From Halobacteriales archaeon YIM A00013 (lineage in GTDB: Archaea > Halobacteriota > Halobacteria > Halobacteriales > Haloarculaceae): DNA of 64,000 nucleotides. The DNA lies in contig JAKCFM010000001.1 in assembly GCA_025041195.1 (NCBI GenBank), forward strand, positions 806,001-870,000. Direction: 5' to 3'. Shown piece by piece: positions 44,052 through 52,838 of the stretch. Position numbers and translations under genes: made by a program. The notes below the pieces were generated by a model. The model made no database searches. It was not told the DNA's origin and worked only from the letters and a program-made list of their open reading frames with translations. Every line of letters starts with the position of its first letter. Position 1 is the stretch's first letter.

Positions 44052-46361
44052 TTAATATTCTCCTTCTCGTTCCGGAGCGACACTCGTCTCACTGAAGTAC
44101 GTCCGCTCGCTACTTGCAACTTCCCGGAAGTCGGTGATTTCGATCGTTTTCGACTGTGCGATCGAGTCAGCGTCGTATCCGATACGGAGTTCGTATTCGC
44201 CCGGATGCACGGCGAACGTTTCGGTGGCGTCGTAATAGGCAAACTGGGTCGCATCAACCGTTATGGCGATTCGTTTCGCGTCGCCAGGATCGAGCGTGAC
44301 GCGCGCAAAGCCAACGAGTTCCTGGATGGGACGGGCTACGGCCGGTGACACCGCATGGACGTACAGCTGCACCACGTCGTCTCCGGCTCGATTTCCTTCG
44401 TTCGCAATCGTACATTCGACGGTGACCGTCTCATCAGGTCCAATCGTCGTCGTGTCAACGTCGATGTTTCGAACGTCGAACGCGGTGTAGTGACAGCCGT
44501 GTCCGAACGGAAACCGTGGTGAACTCTCGGTGTGGACGTATCGTTCGGTGGCTGAATTCGGCCGGCGATTGTACGCAACAGGGAGTTGGCCGACGGATCG
44601 TGGGAGTGAGACCGGAAGGTGACCACTCGGTGATTCGTCTCCGAACAGAACACTATCGATGGCTATTCCACCATATTCCCCTGGCAGCCAGGCATAGATG
44701 AGCGCCGGGACACGATCTGCCAGCTCTCCAATCGCGTGTGCGCGTCCGCTCACAATCACCGGAATGTGCACCGTGTCAGTTTGGTCAATTCGTTCGAGGA
44801 GAGCTTCCTGCACGCCGGGCAGACCCAGGGAGGTAACGTCACAGCCCTCGCCACTGGTTGGGATCGTTTCCCCCGCTCCCGACGGGCCGTCGGAGAAATC
44901 CACGGCCGAGCGTGCTCCAACGAACGAAAGCGTCACGTCTGCGGCGCCGGCCGCCGCCACAGCGGGTTCAATTCCACTGGTGTCCGTGCCGGTGGTCGAA
45001 CAGCCGGGCTCGTATTGCACAGCAATCCCGGCTGCCTCGGCACGGTCACGAATCGCCGCAAGCGGAGTGACACAGTCGATTGATCGTTCAGCATCCACAT
45101 AATGTGCCGCCCAGGCGTAATCGCCCAGCAGCTCGGTGCCGTCGTCTGCACTCGGTCCGACAACAGCCATTGAATCGATTGTTGATTCGTCGATCGGTAG
45201 CGTCTCTTCATCGTTTTTCAACAGCACGATCGATTCAGTGGCTGCCCGTCTGGCGATTTCCCCTGGGTGGTCAGCATCGAACGGTTTCCGCGCGGCTGTC
45301 GTGTCCACCGACGGATCGTCGAACAGTCCGGCACGTATTTTCTCCCGCAGTACACGCCTAACACTTCGATCGAGCGTTCGTTCGGAAAGGTCCCCACCCT
45401 CGATGAGTGCAACCAGTTCGTCATAGCAGTCAGTCGCCGGCAGTTCCACGTCGATCCCAGCCGTTAGCGCCTGTTGTGCCGCGTTTGTCTTGGTGCTGGC
45501 AACTCCGTGTTCGGTTTTGAGATTTGCGACGCTGTTGTAGTCGGCGACGACTGTACCATCAAATTCGAACGTATCGCGCAACAGATCAGTCAACAGCCAT
45601 TCGTTGTTCGCACACGGAACGCCGTCGATGTCGTGATACGCGTTCATCACCGATCCAGCGCCAGCAGTTCGAATTGCCGCTTCGAACGGAAAACAATCGA
45701 CTTCTCGGAGCTCCCGCCTCCCAACTGAAACCGAACTCCGGTTTTTCCCGCCTGCGCCACGACCGTGTCCCACGAAATGTTTCAGCGTCGCTGTCACCCC
45801 ATCTTCTCCTGACTGGAGCCCCTCGACGTATGCCGTGGCCATCGCACCGACTAGATACGGATCCTCGCCAAACGTTTCTTCGAGTCGGCCCCAACGGAGA
45901 TCGTCTGCCACGTCACAAACCGGAGACAGCGCCTGTGTCGTTCCAATCGCACTGAGCTGTGCTCGAATCGCCGACGTCACCTCCTCCACCAGCGCTGGGT
46001 CCCACGTGCTCGCAAGTCCAATGCTCTGTGGAAACGTCGTTCCGTCAGGACCCATATATCCACTCAGGCACTCCTCGTGGGTGATTGCTGGGATGCCCAG
46101 CCGCGTCTTCTCGTCGAGTAGCTGCTGGATTGCAGCCGTTGCGCTTGCCACCGCCGACGGTGAAAGACCCGCATCACCACCCAGTCTGGTAATGTGGCCG
46201 ATTCCATGTTCGAGGAGCGCAGCCGCGCGGGCGTGGTCAAGCTCTCCATCCTCGATCAGTGAGCTTGCTTTCACTGCTCCCAGCTGTGCTACCTTCTCTT
46301 CAACCGTCATCATCTCCAGCAGTTCGTCTATTCGCGTCTCGGTCGCGTTGTTTGAACCCAT
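44052..46361 (-). CDS. Glycoside hydrolase family 3 (beta-glucosidase/xylosidase)
   Basis: A 769-residue GH3 enzyme releasing terminal beta-linked sugars. The catalytic nucleophile is D274 in TVVADYNSVANL. The substrate-contacting KHFVGHG is near 194, and RWGRLEETFGEDPYLVG near 156-172 is the classic GH3 block. The C-terminal GH3-C domain (VVGPSADDGTELLGDYAWAAHY...) and a final fibronectin-III-like domain (ECTIANEGNRAGDDVVQLYV) are intact. There is no signal peptide, so it is cytoplasmic and needs imported oligosaccharide. The neighbouring ABC importer could supply it. Confidence 0.95.
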   Translation of the reverse strand: MGSNNATETRIDELLEMMTVEEKVAQLGAVKASSLIEDGELDHARAAALLEHGIGHITRLGGDAGLSPSAVASATAAIQQLLDEKTRLGIPAITHEECLSGYMGPDGTTFPQSIGLASTWDPALVEEVTSAIRAQLSAIGTTQALSPVCDVADDLRWGRLEETFGEDPYLVGAMATAYVEGLQSGEDGVTATLKHFVGHGRGAGGKNRSSVSVGRRELREVDCFPFEAAIRTAGAGSVMNAYHDIDGVPCANNEWLLTDLLRDTFEFDGTVVADYNSVANLKTEHGVASTKTNAAQQALTAGIDVELPATDCYDELVALIEGGDLSERTLDRSVRRVLREKIRAGLFDDPSVDTTAARKPFDADHPGEIARRAATESIVLLKNDEETLPIDESTIDSMAVVGPSADDGTELLGDYAWAAHYVDAERSIDCVTPLAAIRDRAEAAGIAVQYEPGCSTTGTDTSGIEPAVAAAGAADVTLSFVGARSAVDFSDGPSGAGETIPTSGEGCDVTSLGLPGVQEALLERIDQTDTVHIPVIVSGRAHAIGELADRVPALIYAWLPGEYGGIAIDSVLFGDESPSGHLPVSLPRSVGQLPVAYNRRPNSATERYVHTESSPRFPFGHGCHYTAFDVRNIDVDTTTIGPDETVTVECTIANEGNRAGDDVVQLYVHAVSPAVARPIQELVGFARVTLDPGDAKRIAITVDATQFAYYDATETFAVHPGEYELRIGYDADSIAQSKTIEITDFREVASSERTYFSETSVAPEREGEY

Positions 46362-47073
46362 CCGACAGTTCACTCAGTGTATTGACCAATAGTTCTTTTG
46401 GTACCTGCAGTGTTGCTACTGTTACTCGTTCAAAATCACGATGCTTGAGGATAGCTGTCGGTTACAACTGACCACGACAACGTTCAATACTGTGGGAACT
46501 ATTACCAGGACGCTTTGAATCATATTTACAGGGGTACGTTTGTAATGGCAGTCCGTTCAGGTGTGTGTATTTCTCCGCTATATCACCATTGAAAGTCTAG
46601 ATGATTGTGTGAATATAGTTTCAGCATTGCAGAAATCTTCCCAGATTGATCGTACGTTCGGGCTACAATCGACCACCAATATACGACTACCGCCGTATTG
46701 CTCCAATTCTATACACCAATGGTGAAACAGTCCTGTTCGATTGATCGGCCAGCGTGAGTGGGCCTGGCTATCGCAGAGGGCATGGCGTCCCAGTCGAGTG
46801 GATGCGTCCAGATATGCGTATCCAATGGAAGCAATCGAAAGCCCAAAACTACTAAAATCTAGACATAGTACGTTCTACGTATCGTTGCTCGTCCCACCTC
46901 CCGTAACCGCTCATTGTATCGTGCAGTGACTGCAGTATCACTACTACAAACCAGTATGTTCCCTGTCGTGTGACGTCACTCTTCTTTGTTCGGAATGATT
47001 ATAATTGAAATTTTTCACTGGGCGGACTCTGATCAACGGCTATTTGTGGATTCACGGCCCAATATACGGTACA
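46362..47073. other. Spacer with no supported gene
   Basis: About 710 bp between the GH3 start and the wHTH gene. Short frames lack family resemblance and the expected acidic composition. It may hold decayed sequence, as an exporter relic lies just beyond the next gene. Confidence 0.5.
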
Positions 47074-47310
47074 GTGACCGAGAACGAGGCACTCGCCGAT
47101 CTACCGCCCAGTGCCAAACTGGTTTATAAAGTACTCGAATATGAAGGCGAGTTAACGCAACAGCGTCTCGCAGAGGAGACGCGGCTGTCAACTCGGACGG
47201 TCAGGTATGCACTGAACAGCCTGGAGTCGATCGAACTGATCGAACAGAAGGTCTACTTCGCGGATGCCAGAAAGCGCCTCTATTCACTCCCAGGAACCGA
47301 TGTGGAGTGA
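47074..47310 (+). CDS. Winged-helix regulator (MarR-like, haloarchaeal)
   Basis: A 78-residue protein from a GTG at 47074 (VTENEALADLPPSAKLVYKVLEYEG). The helix-turn-helix LTQQRLAEETRLSTRTVRYALNSLESIELI is followed by the wing VYFADARKRLYSL. The pattern matches small haloarchaeal MarR/TrmB-like regulators. A TTG at 47005 would add 23 residues unlike the family. DNA target unknown. The flanking spacer and the degraded transporter downstream suggest it may be an orphan survivor of a lost locus. Confidence 0.78.
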   Translation: MTENEALADLPPSAKLVYKVLEYEGELTQQRLAEETRLSTRTVRYALNSLESIELIEQKVYFADARKRLYSLPGTDVE

Positions 47311-47347
47311 GATCCTTCACTTCCTTACAACAGCACTCACGTAATTA

Positions 47348-47690
47348 TCATCTGAGTGACGGCGATTCCATACTGTGGTGGCTGCTTCGTTCGTTGGCTA
47401 CAACCTCACTAGTCTGAATCGCCCAGAGATCGGTGTACGTTCCATTCCATTCGAGCAGTTCGTCGTGGGTTGTGCGCACTGTGATTTGGCCGTCTTCGAG
47501 CACGATAATTCGGTCGGGGTGTTTCTCGCTGTTGCGAGTCGGTGGGCAATGATTATGACGTTCGATTCGCTCGTCATGCCGAAATCTAGAATTTGCGGTG
47601 AGCCATACAGTGAGCGAAAGCAATACGCTGGAGCTGTCCGCCAGAAAACTGCTGTCTCTGCTCTCTCACGCGCGTGTACAGCATAAACGT
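47348..47690 (-). pseudogene. Relic of an ABC exporter ATPase C-terminus
   Basis: Pieces of one ATP-binding domain occur in different minus-strand frames. They are QFSGGQLQRIAFAHCMAHR followed by a stop (ABC signature region), then VIIIAHRLATARN (H-loop region), then DRIIVLEDGQITV-THDELLEWNGTYTDLWAIQ (C-terminal tail of MsbA-like exporters). The Walker B segment is deleted, and frames change between pieces. The rest of the transporter gene is absent. It is an ancient, non-functional remnant. Confidence 0.85.
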
Positions 47691-47724
47691 CACCAGGGTT
47701 CCGGCTGTTAGCGATTGCCAACAA

Positions 47725-48107
47725 TAAACAGCACCACGCACGATGAGCCCTCCAGGGGCGAACCCATCAATGAACGCGATCGATGCGGCCAGAACAATTT
47801 ACTCACATACAGTCAATTTCCATTTTTCTATATATTACTGACATAACATTAAAATATTGCAGATTTTTATGAATAAATGGATCATTTGCTTATATTGATG
47901 ATAAATAGGTTTATATTTATGAAATGAGTGTACATATGTCTGACAAGATAGAATTTCTGAATTCTATATTCTTAAAGGTTTGCGTGAACTTAAGAACCGT
48001 TTGATAATAGTATATGTAGAAAGTTAATATGATAGTTATGAGTTTTGCGATTGATGTATAAAAAATAGGATCGACATACCTTAGTCTGAATGGAAGCGAT
48101 GTGAGAT
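47725..48107. other. AT-rich spacer with promoter
   Basis: A strongly AT-rich stretch of about 380 bp without a coding frame. TGTATAAAAAATAG (48056-48069) is a good TATA match 39-52 bp before the epimerase ATG. The short leader contains GTGAGAT before the start. Confidence 0.55.
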
Positions 48108-49025
48108 ATGGAAGGAAAGCGTGTGCTTGTTACTGGCGGTGCTGGATTCATCGGATCGAACCTTGCGAACCACCTCGCGACGAGCAACGATGTCGTTGCG
48201 ATCGATGATCTGTATCTTGGCACGCCGGAGAACCTCGACGACGCGGTTGAGTTCCACGATGCGAGCGTTCTCGATTCGGAGCTTCCCGGGACGGAAGACG
48301 TCGATGTGCTGTTTCATCTCGCAGCGCTTTCTTCACGCAACATGCACGAGGACAACCCGCAACTCGGCGTTCGCGTGAACGTCGAAGGGTTTGTGAACAC
48401 CGTCGAGCAGGTCCGTGCTGACTGTGACACAGTGGTGTTTGCATCAACGTCCTCGATCTACGGGAGTCGGACCGAGCCGTCGCCCGAAGACATGGAAATT
48501 GCCTCGCAGACGGGGTATGAGGCATCGAAACTTGCCCGAGAGAAGTATGCCGAGTACTATTCGAACCACTACGGACTGGCGATGGCGGGGCTGCGGTTTT
48601 TCTCCGTCTATCAGGGTTACGGCGGTGCAGAAGAACACAAAGGCGAATACGCGAACACGGTTGCTCAGTTTGCCGATAAACTCGCCAGCGGTCGCCCACC
48701 AGAACTGTTCGGTGATGGCTCACAGACCCGCGATTTCACACACGTCGATGACATCGTTCGCGGGCTCGAAGCCGCGGCCGACAATCATCTCGATGGAATC
48801 TATAACCTCGGAACCGGGAAAAGCTACGATTTCAACACCGTGGTCGAGTTGCTCAACGAGGAGCTCGGAACTGATATCGAACCGGAGTACATCGAAACGC
48901 CGTTCGATGATTACGTGCACGACACGCTCGCAGATTCTTCGAAAATGAAAGAAGCAACCGGCTGGGAGCCACAGATCGACTTCGAGGAGGGCGTCGAACG
49001 CGTCTGTGCGCCGTATCAGCAGTGA
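48108..49025 (+). CDS. NAD-dependent epimerase/dehydratase (extended SDR)
   Basis: A 305-residue extended SDR of the UDP-glucose 4-epimerase type. The Rossmann motif GGAGFIGSNL is near 10, FHLAALSS near 67 and the catalytic Tyr-Lys in GYEASKLARE near 138. FGDGSQTRDFTHVDDIVRGL near 200-219 (sugar-nucleotide binding) and YNLGTGKSY near 231 are also present. It makes or modifies a nucleotide sugar, possibly for the surface glycan. Far from the 0-7.6 kb operon and alone between unrelated genes. The specific substrate cannot be told. Confidence 0.92.
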   Translation: MEGKRVLVTGGAGFIGSNLANHLATSNDVVAIDDLYLGTPENLDDAVEFHDASVLDSELPGTEDVDVLFHLAALSSRNMHEDNPQLGVRVNVEGFVNTVEQVRADCDTVVFASTSSIYGSRTEPSPEDMEIASQTGYEASKLAREKYAEYYSNHYGLAMAGLRFFSVYQGYGGAEEHKGEYANTVAQFADKLASGRPPELFGDGSQTRDFTHVDDIVRGLEAAADNHLDGIYNLGTGKSYDFNTVVELLNEELGTDIEPEYIETPFDDYVHDTLADSSKMKEATGWEPQIDFEEGVERVCAPYQQ

Positions 49026-49044
49026 ATCTGTAGATAGCTGCCAC

Positions 49045-49050
49045 TTTTTT
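49045..49050 (+). terminator. T-tract after the epimerase gene
   Basis: Six T residues lie 20 bp after the stop on the sense strand, the usual archaeal intrinsic termination signal. No hairpin is needed. Confidence 0.35.
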
Positions 49051-49220
49051 GGAGCCTCCCTGTTGGCGATCAGTTTTAGAAACTTTGTCAATTTCCGCAG
49101 GACCCTCGCCAGCCAAGGGTTCACAGTTTCTTCACGAACGTTGTCAATACTGTGATGTGCTCACACTCCGCATTTGATATAGCGAAATACGGTGTATGGC
49201 TGAAGCACAAACAGCCAGAA

Positions 49221-50252
49221 TTACAGAAGTGAATAAATACTCTGTTCGTACACGTCTCGAACTCTATCACCCCAATCGTGGGTGTAAGTGTCGATAATAT
49301 CCTGTGCAACGTCGCCTCGTAGGTATTTCACGATTCCGCGATCGCCCGTGCGATATCGGAGATATGTAGTGAAAAAGTGCCGAAAATAATGTGGTGTCAC
49401 GTTTTCCTCGGCGCCACCGCCAACGCGATACCAGCCGCGTTCTTTCGCGTGGGTCCGTACCATTCGACGTACCTGTGGTGGAGTGAGCCGCTGTCCCCAC
49501 TTTCGCCCGGTGTCGAGAAACAGTGGCTCGGCAGGCGATCGCGTATCGGGACGAATCGCAAGCCAGCGGGTCAGTACGTCGCTGAGCTCCTCGTCAATTG
49601 GGACCACTGTCACTCGTTTTCGCTTGTTTGCTGCGGTCCGTTGTTCGCCGTTAACGAGCTGTCCCGTGTCGATTTCGGCAGGGACGAAGATTGAATCCGG
49701 TCGGCCGTCGAGCTGTGGCCGATGGGTGTAGTCGTACTCCCGTCGGACGCTTTCTGTGGTAAGGTTGCAGTCTCTGAGATCCAGATTACAACACTCACCC
49801 ACTCGGAGCCCGGTTTTTAACAACAGCACCACCACGGCCTGCTCAAGGGGATGGGAGAGATCGCCGACGAACGACCGCATCCCCTCGATGGAGATATCCC
49901 GGCGTGTGGGATCCGTATCGATCGATTCGTCCATCTCCGAGAGCACCAGCTTCATCGGATTTGCATCCAGTGCGCCCGTCTGATTCATGTATGCGTAAAA
50001 TCGGTGGACGTAGGAGGCATACGACGCCACTGTCGACGGTTCCAGCGGGCCACGCAGTGAGTGGACGAACGCCATACAGTCGCGCTGGCTCGCCGATGCC
50101 GGCGTACAGTCGCGATCAGTACAGAAGGCCTCAAATCGCCGGAGTACGCGCTCGTACGATTCGAGCGTCCGATCGGATTTGCCGTGGAACGTGAGATCCT
50201 CAATGAAGTAGCCGACCGGATCCTCCTGGGATCTGTTACTGACGTTCGACAT
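49221..50252 (-). CDS. Tyrosine recombinase/integrase, haloarchaeal variant
   Basis: A 343-residue integrase. The N-terminal SAM-like core-binding domain spans about 12-100, the catalytic domain about 118-343. R150 (KTGLRVGE), H288-xx-R291 (PHYFRHFF) and Y323 (IIDTYTHDWG) are in the expected order. At the usual LGH position, the sequence is LRGDVAQ, so the second His/Trp is missing, a change seen in this haloarchaeal branch. It overlaps the DUF5805 gene by 17 bp. No mobile-element ends were found nearby, so it may be a resident chromosomal recombinase. Confidence 0.88.
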   Translation of the reverse strand: MSNVSNRSQEDPVGYFIEDLTFHGKSDRTLESYERVLRRFEAFCTDRDCTPASASQRDCMAFVHSLRGPLEPSTVASYASYVHRFYAYMNQTGALDANPMKLVLSEMDESIDTDPTRRDISIEGMRSFVGDLSHPLEQAVVVLLLKTGLRVGECCNLDLRDCNLTTESVRREYDYTHRPQLDGRPDSIFVPAEIDTGQLVNGEQRTAANKRKRVTVVPIDEELSDVLTRWLAIRPDTRSPAEPLFLDTGRKWGQRLTPPQVRRMVRTHAKERGWYRVGGGAEENVTPHYFRHFFTTYLRYRTGDRGIVKYLRGDVAQDIIDTYTHDWGDRVRDVYEQSIYSLL

Positions 50253-50631
50253 CGGTGAGGGTGTAACCGCCGTTTCGGCCGCTGTATTTGATTCGATTCG
50301 TCTCCTGGAGGCGTTCTAAACAGTCCTCAAGTCGCTCTTCAACGTCGTCGGTCACGCCCGAAACGAGGGCGTCCCAGCCGAGATGATCGGGCGATTCGCG
50401 AAGGACCGAGAGGACACGCTCTTCGAGGTCGTTACCCCCGGGGTTACCGCCTCCAGAATGGGTCTCTGGGTCACCCCCGGAAACGTCGATATCCCGTCGA
50501 CCAGCCTGAACCATCGATCGAATGAACTCGCTCTGTGACATATCGAGCTGGTCCGCGCTTTCGACCCACCGCTGCTTCTGCCATCGTGGAAGATGGACCT
50601 TCACCGCAACTCGGTCGTCATTTACTCCCAT
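50236..50631 (-). CDS. DUF5805-type RHH protein with C-terminal winged helix
   Basis: A 131-residue protein with two DNA-binding-like parts. A ribbon-helix-helix region (VAVKVHLPRWQKQRWVESADQLDMSQSEFIRSMVQAGRR, about 8-46) matches DUF5805. A Gly/Asp-rich linker follows, then a winged helix (SVLRESPDHLGWDALVSGV ... LEDCLERLQETNRIKYSGRNGGYTL). It overlaps the integrase start by 17 bp, so the two are co-translated. Probably a DNA-binding partner or regulator of the recombinase. A palindrome sits in its promoter (50667-50690). Confidence 0.8.
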   Translation of the reverse strand: MGVNDDRVAVKVHLPRWQKQRWVESADQLDMSQSEFIRSMVQAGRRDIDVSGGDPETHSGGGNPGGNDLEERVLSVLRESPDHLGWDALVSGVTDDVEERLEDCLERLQETNRIKYSGRNGGYTLTDVERQ

Positions 50632-51186
50632 GGCAGGGGGTTGCGCTCTGCCACCATCATTCTTTCCCCATTAATTGGGATAGGTATCCCTTATCCGGTC
50701 TGGTAGGGTCATATTTCGACCGTGAGAGCCATAATATCCTCATACATAGGGTAGTATTCACCAGTGATTTACCCCGTTGCTCGGGATAAGATACAACCGA
50801 CGGATGTCACCATCTTTCGGTGCTGAACCTGGGTTCTGCGTGGGATGATTGAGCAGTTCTCGTTGCAGTCAACGAGTGGCGGCCATTTTGTTGCGGTTGT
50901 CCACTGGGCCTCGTTTGTTCGAGAAATTCGCTAAGCGGTCGCTCAGCGATTGCAGAGAGAGACACCTCCAGACGTTCGTTCCGTGTCGTCTTGGGGTTGA
51001 TCACCCGTTTGTTGAAAATGCTGTAAATCGTATACTGCTCTATAGAATGGCTGAATTGCCGATTTGGCAGTCGAGTGCAACAACTGCCGAGATTCAATCG
51101 GTTGCTGCCACAGCTAACGCACTGATTTACCGATTAATTCCGAAATCTCACAATAAGGTTGGCTGTATTTTCTTGTGATCCGAGAA
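50632..51186. other. Spacer of about 555 bp
   Basis: Between the DUF5805 gene and the cupredoxin gene end. It contains the operator-like palindromes at 50667-50690 and a lone GGGATA at 50783-50788. An open plus-strand frame at 50849-51178 has no recognisable family and non-acidic composition, so it is not called. Confidence 0.5.
50667..50690. promoter_or_regulatory. Nested palindromic operator upstream of the DUF5805-integrase pair
   Basis: CCCA-TTAAT-TGGG (50667-50679) overlaps GGGATA-GG-TATCCC (50677-50690, perfect 6-bp arms). They lie 36-60 bp before the DUF5805 start, in its presumed promoter. RHH proteins typically bind such palindromes, so autoregulation is likely. The binding itself is inferred. 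Confidence 0.5.
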
Positions 51187-51630
51187 TCAGTTACTCATCG
51201 AGGACGTCGTGACGGTGACCGTTCCAGTCATATCCGATTGCTCGTGTGGAAGACAGACGTATTCGTAGGTGCCCGGCAGTTCGAACGAATGGGAATACGT
51301 TCCGCCCGTTTCGATCAGTCCGTCGTTGCTGTTGTTCCGAGCGTGTGCTTCGGAGTCAAATCCGCCGCTGGCGAAATACTCTGCCGGGTCTGGAACTGAA
51401 GCTTCGATCGCGGTGACGGTGTGTTTGGCCGCCGTTGGATTCTCCCAGACGACCTCCGTGTTCGCTGGGATTCGAATCGACGCTGGCTCGAATCGCAGAT
51501 CATCTGTCATTGAGACGGTCCGTTGCTCGGTCGGCCGTGACCCACTCAGACACCCCGAAAGGGCGCTTGACAGGACCAGAGTGCACCCAGTGGCGAGTGC
51601 TCGTCTGCGTGTGAGCGTCTGCTGGTTCAT
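51187..51630 (-). CDS. Halocyanin-like cupredoxin, Tat lipoprotein
   Basis: A 147-residue blue-copper protein. The Tat motif TRRRAL is at residues 7-12 and the lipobox LSGC has C27, so it is membrane-anchored. The type-1 copper ligands are H70 (AKHTV), C126, H129 and M134 (YVCLPHEQSDMTG). It should carry electrons one at a time. It overlaps the ZIP gene by 4 bp and is the last gene of the oxidase/ZIP operon, where it may accept electrons from, or deliver them to, the multicopper oxidase. Confidence 0.9.
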   Translation of the reverse strand: MNQQTLTRRRALATGCTLVLSSALSGCLSGSRPTEQRTVSMTDDLRFEPASIRIPANTEVVWENPTAAKHTVTAIEASVPDPAEYFASGGFDSEAHARNNSNDGLIETGGTYSHSFELPGTYEYVCLPHEQSDMTGTVTVTTSSMSN

Positions 51631-52838
51631 AACGTGATGAGAAGATCTGTTGCGTACATCACGATAAGGCCGATGCCAAAGCCAGCGAGATTTGGCACAG
51701 AGCGAAGCGATCCGGCGTCCTGAATCAGCTCTCCGATGTCGAAAACAACCTGGAGGAGCGCACCGACCCCGATGGCGAGAAACAGGGCGATGAGTAGTGG
51801 CGATTGAGTAAGCACGCCAATCCAGCCCCCAACGATTGCTGGCGCGCCGGCTAGGAGCCCAAGCGCACCAAAGTGTCCGAGCGACGGTCGCTCACCTTCG
51901 GCGAGCGGAGCGACGAACACCGGTCCTTCAGTGATGTTGTGCGCCATAAAGCCAACAATGAGAAACGCTCCGAGCGACGTGCGCCCAAGCGCGAACGCTC
52001 CGCCAATAGCCAACCCCTCGGCGAAGTTGTGGAGCCCAATTCCGAGGGCGGCAGAGTAGGCGAGTGCAAGCCGTGACTCATCAGCATCGTCAGTCCGCCA
52101 GTCCATGATCGACTGGACCAACAGCAGTGCACCAACGATACCGAGCACGACGAGCAGCGGCCCCGCATAAAACGTCGGCACCTCCTCAGCTACCTCAAGG
52201 GCTTCAAAGCCGGCATCGACGATGAGAAAGCCAAGAATACCGGCCGAGAAGGCAAGCACTGCGTGGAGCCATTTGGTGCGCATCGTCCGGATGAACGGAA
52301 ACCAGAACATGCCGAGGGTGACCGGAACGATCCCCACAAGGAACCCGATGACTGCGAGATCCCAGAGAAGCGCCCCCGTCACGGCAGGCGTCTGCTGGGC
52401 CGCGACGATGGTGGTTCCGAAAGTTACTCCGTCTGCAGTCAGAAGCACAACCTCATAATCGTACCCCTCCATCCACTGGTAGGGGATCGTGACAGTGGCC
52501 CGTTCACCGGTCTTGAGATGCGCGTCTTCTCCTGGACTCGACACGTCGAACTGCCAGTTTGCCTCGTTAACATGAACCTGAGCGATGTCTATTGGTGGCC
52601 CGTTATTCGTCACGTGCGCGACGATCGTGTCGTCGTTCGGGAGTGTCGTGTACTCAACGGTGGCGTCTGGCAGCGAGTCTCCACGACCCAGATCAGCAAA
52701 CGGGCTCGTTAGCACGAAGCCGCCGATGATGAGCCCCAGAATAACGACTGGAGCGATTGCCGTCACCCAGCGTGGGAGTCCAAACGGCTGTCTCGTGGAC
52801 TGTGCGCCCTTGCCCGTAGGTTGTGAGCTGTCCGCCAT
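51627..52838 (-). CDS. ZIP-family metal transporter with an extracytoplasmic N-terminal domain
   Basis: A 403-residue membrane protein. A signal-anchor helix (about 25-45) is followed by a soluble beta-rich domain (about 55-150), then at least seven helices. Paired ZIP metal motifs HNFAEG (270-275) and HNITEG (300-305) give the intramembrane metal site. ZIP proteins import Zn, Fe or Mn. The extra N-terminal domain is unusual and could collect metal or dock the oxidase or cupredoxin. It starts directly at the end of the oxidase gene. Confidence 0.87.
   Translation of the reverse strand: MADSSQPTGKGAQSTRQPFGLPRWVTAIAPVVILGLIIGGFVLTSPFADLGRGDSLPDATVEYTTLPNDDTIVAHVTNNGPPIDIAQVHVNEANWQFDVSSPGEDAHLKTGERATVTIPYQWMEGYDYEVVLLTADGVTFGTTIVAAQQTPAVTGALLWDLAVIGFLVGIVPVTLGMFWFPFIRTMRTKWLHAVLAFSAGILGFLIVDAGFEALEVAEEVPTFYAGPLLVVLGIVGALLLVQSIMDWRTDDADESRLALAYSAALGIGLHNFAEGLAIGGAFALGRTSLGAFLIVGFMAHNITEGPVFVAPLAEGERPSLGHFGALGLLAGAPAIVGGWIGVLTQSPLLIALFLAIGVGALLQVVFDIGELIQDAGSLRSVPNLAGFGIGLIVMYATDLLITL

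Noticed and set aside
46741-46929. 62-codon plus-strand frame before the wHTH gene
   Set aside because: Arg/Ser/Pro-rich composition and no neighbour context. Most likely non-coding.
50849-51178. 109-codon frame in the spacer after the DUF5805 operon
   Set aside because: I tested it against transposase and regulator patterns by eye and found no match. The opposite strand is also open, which is typical of chance.
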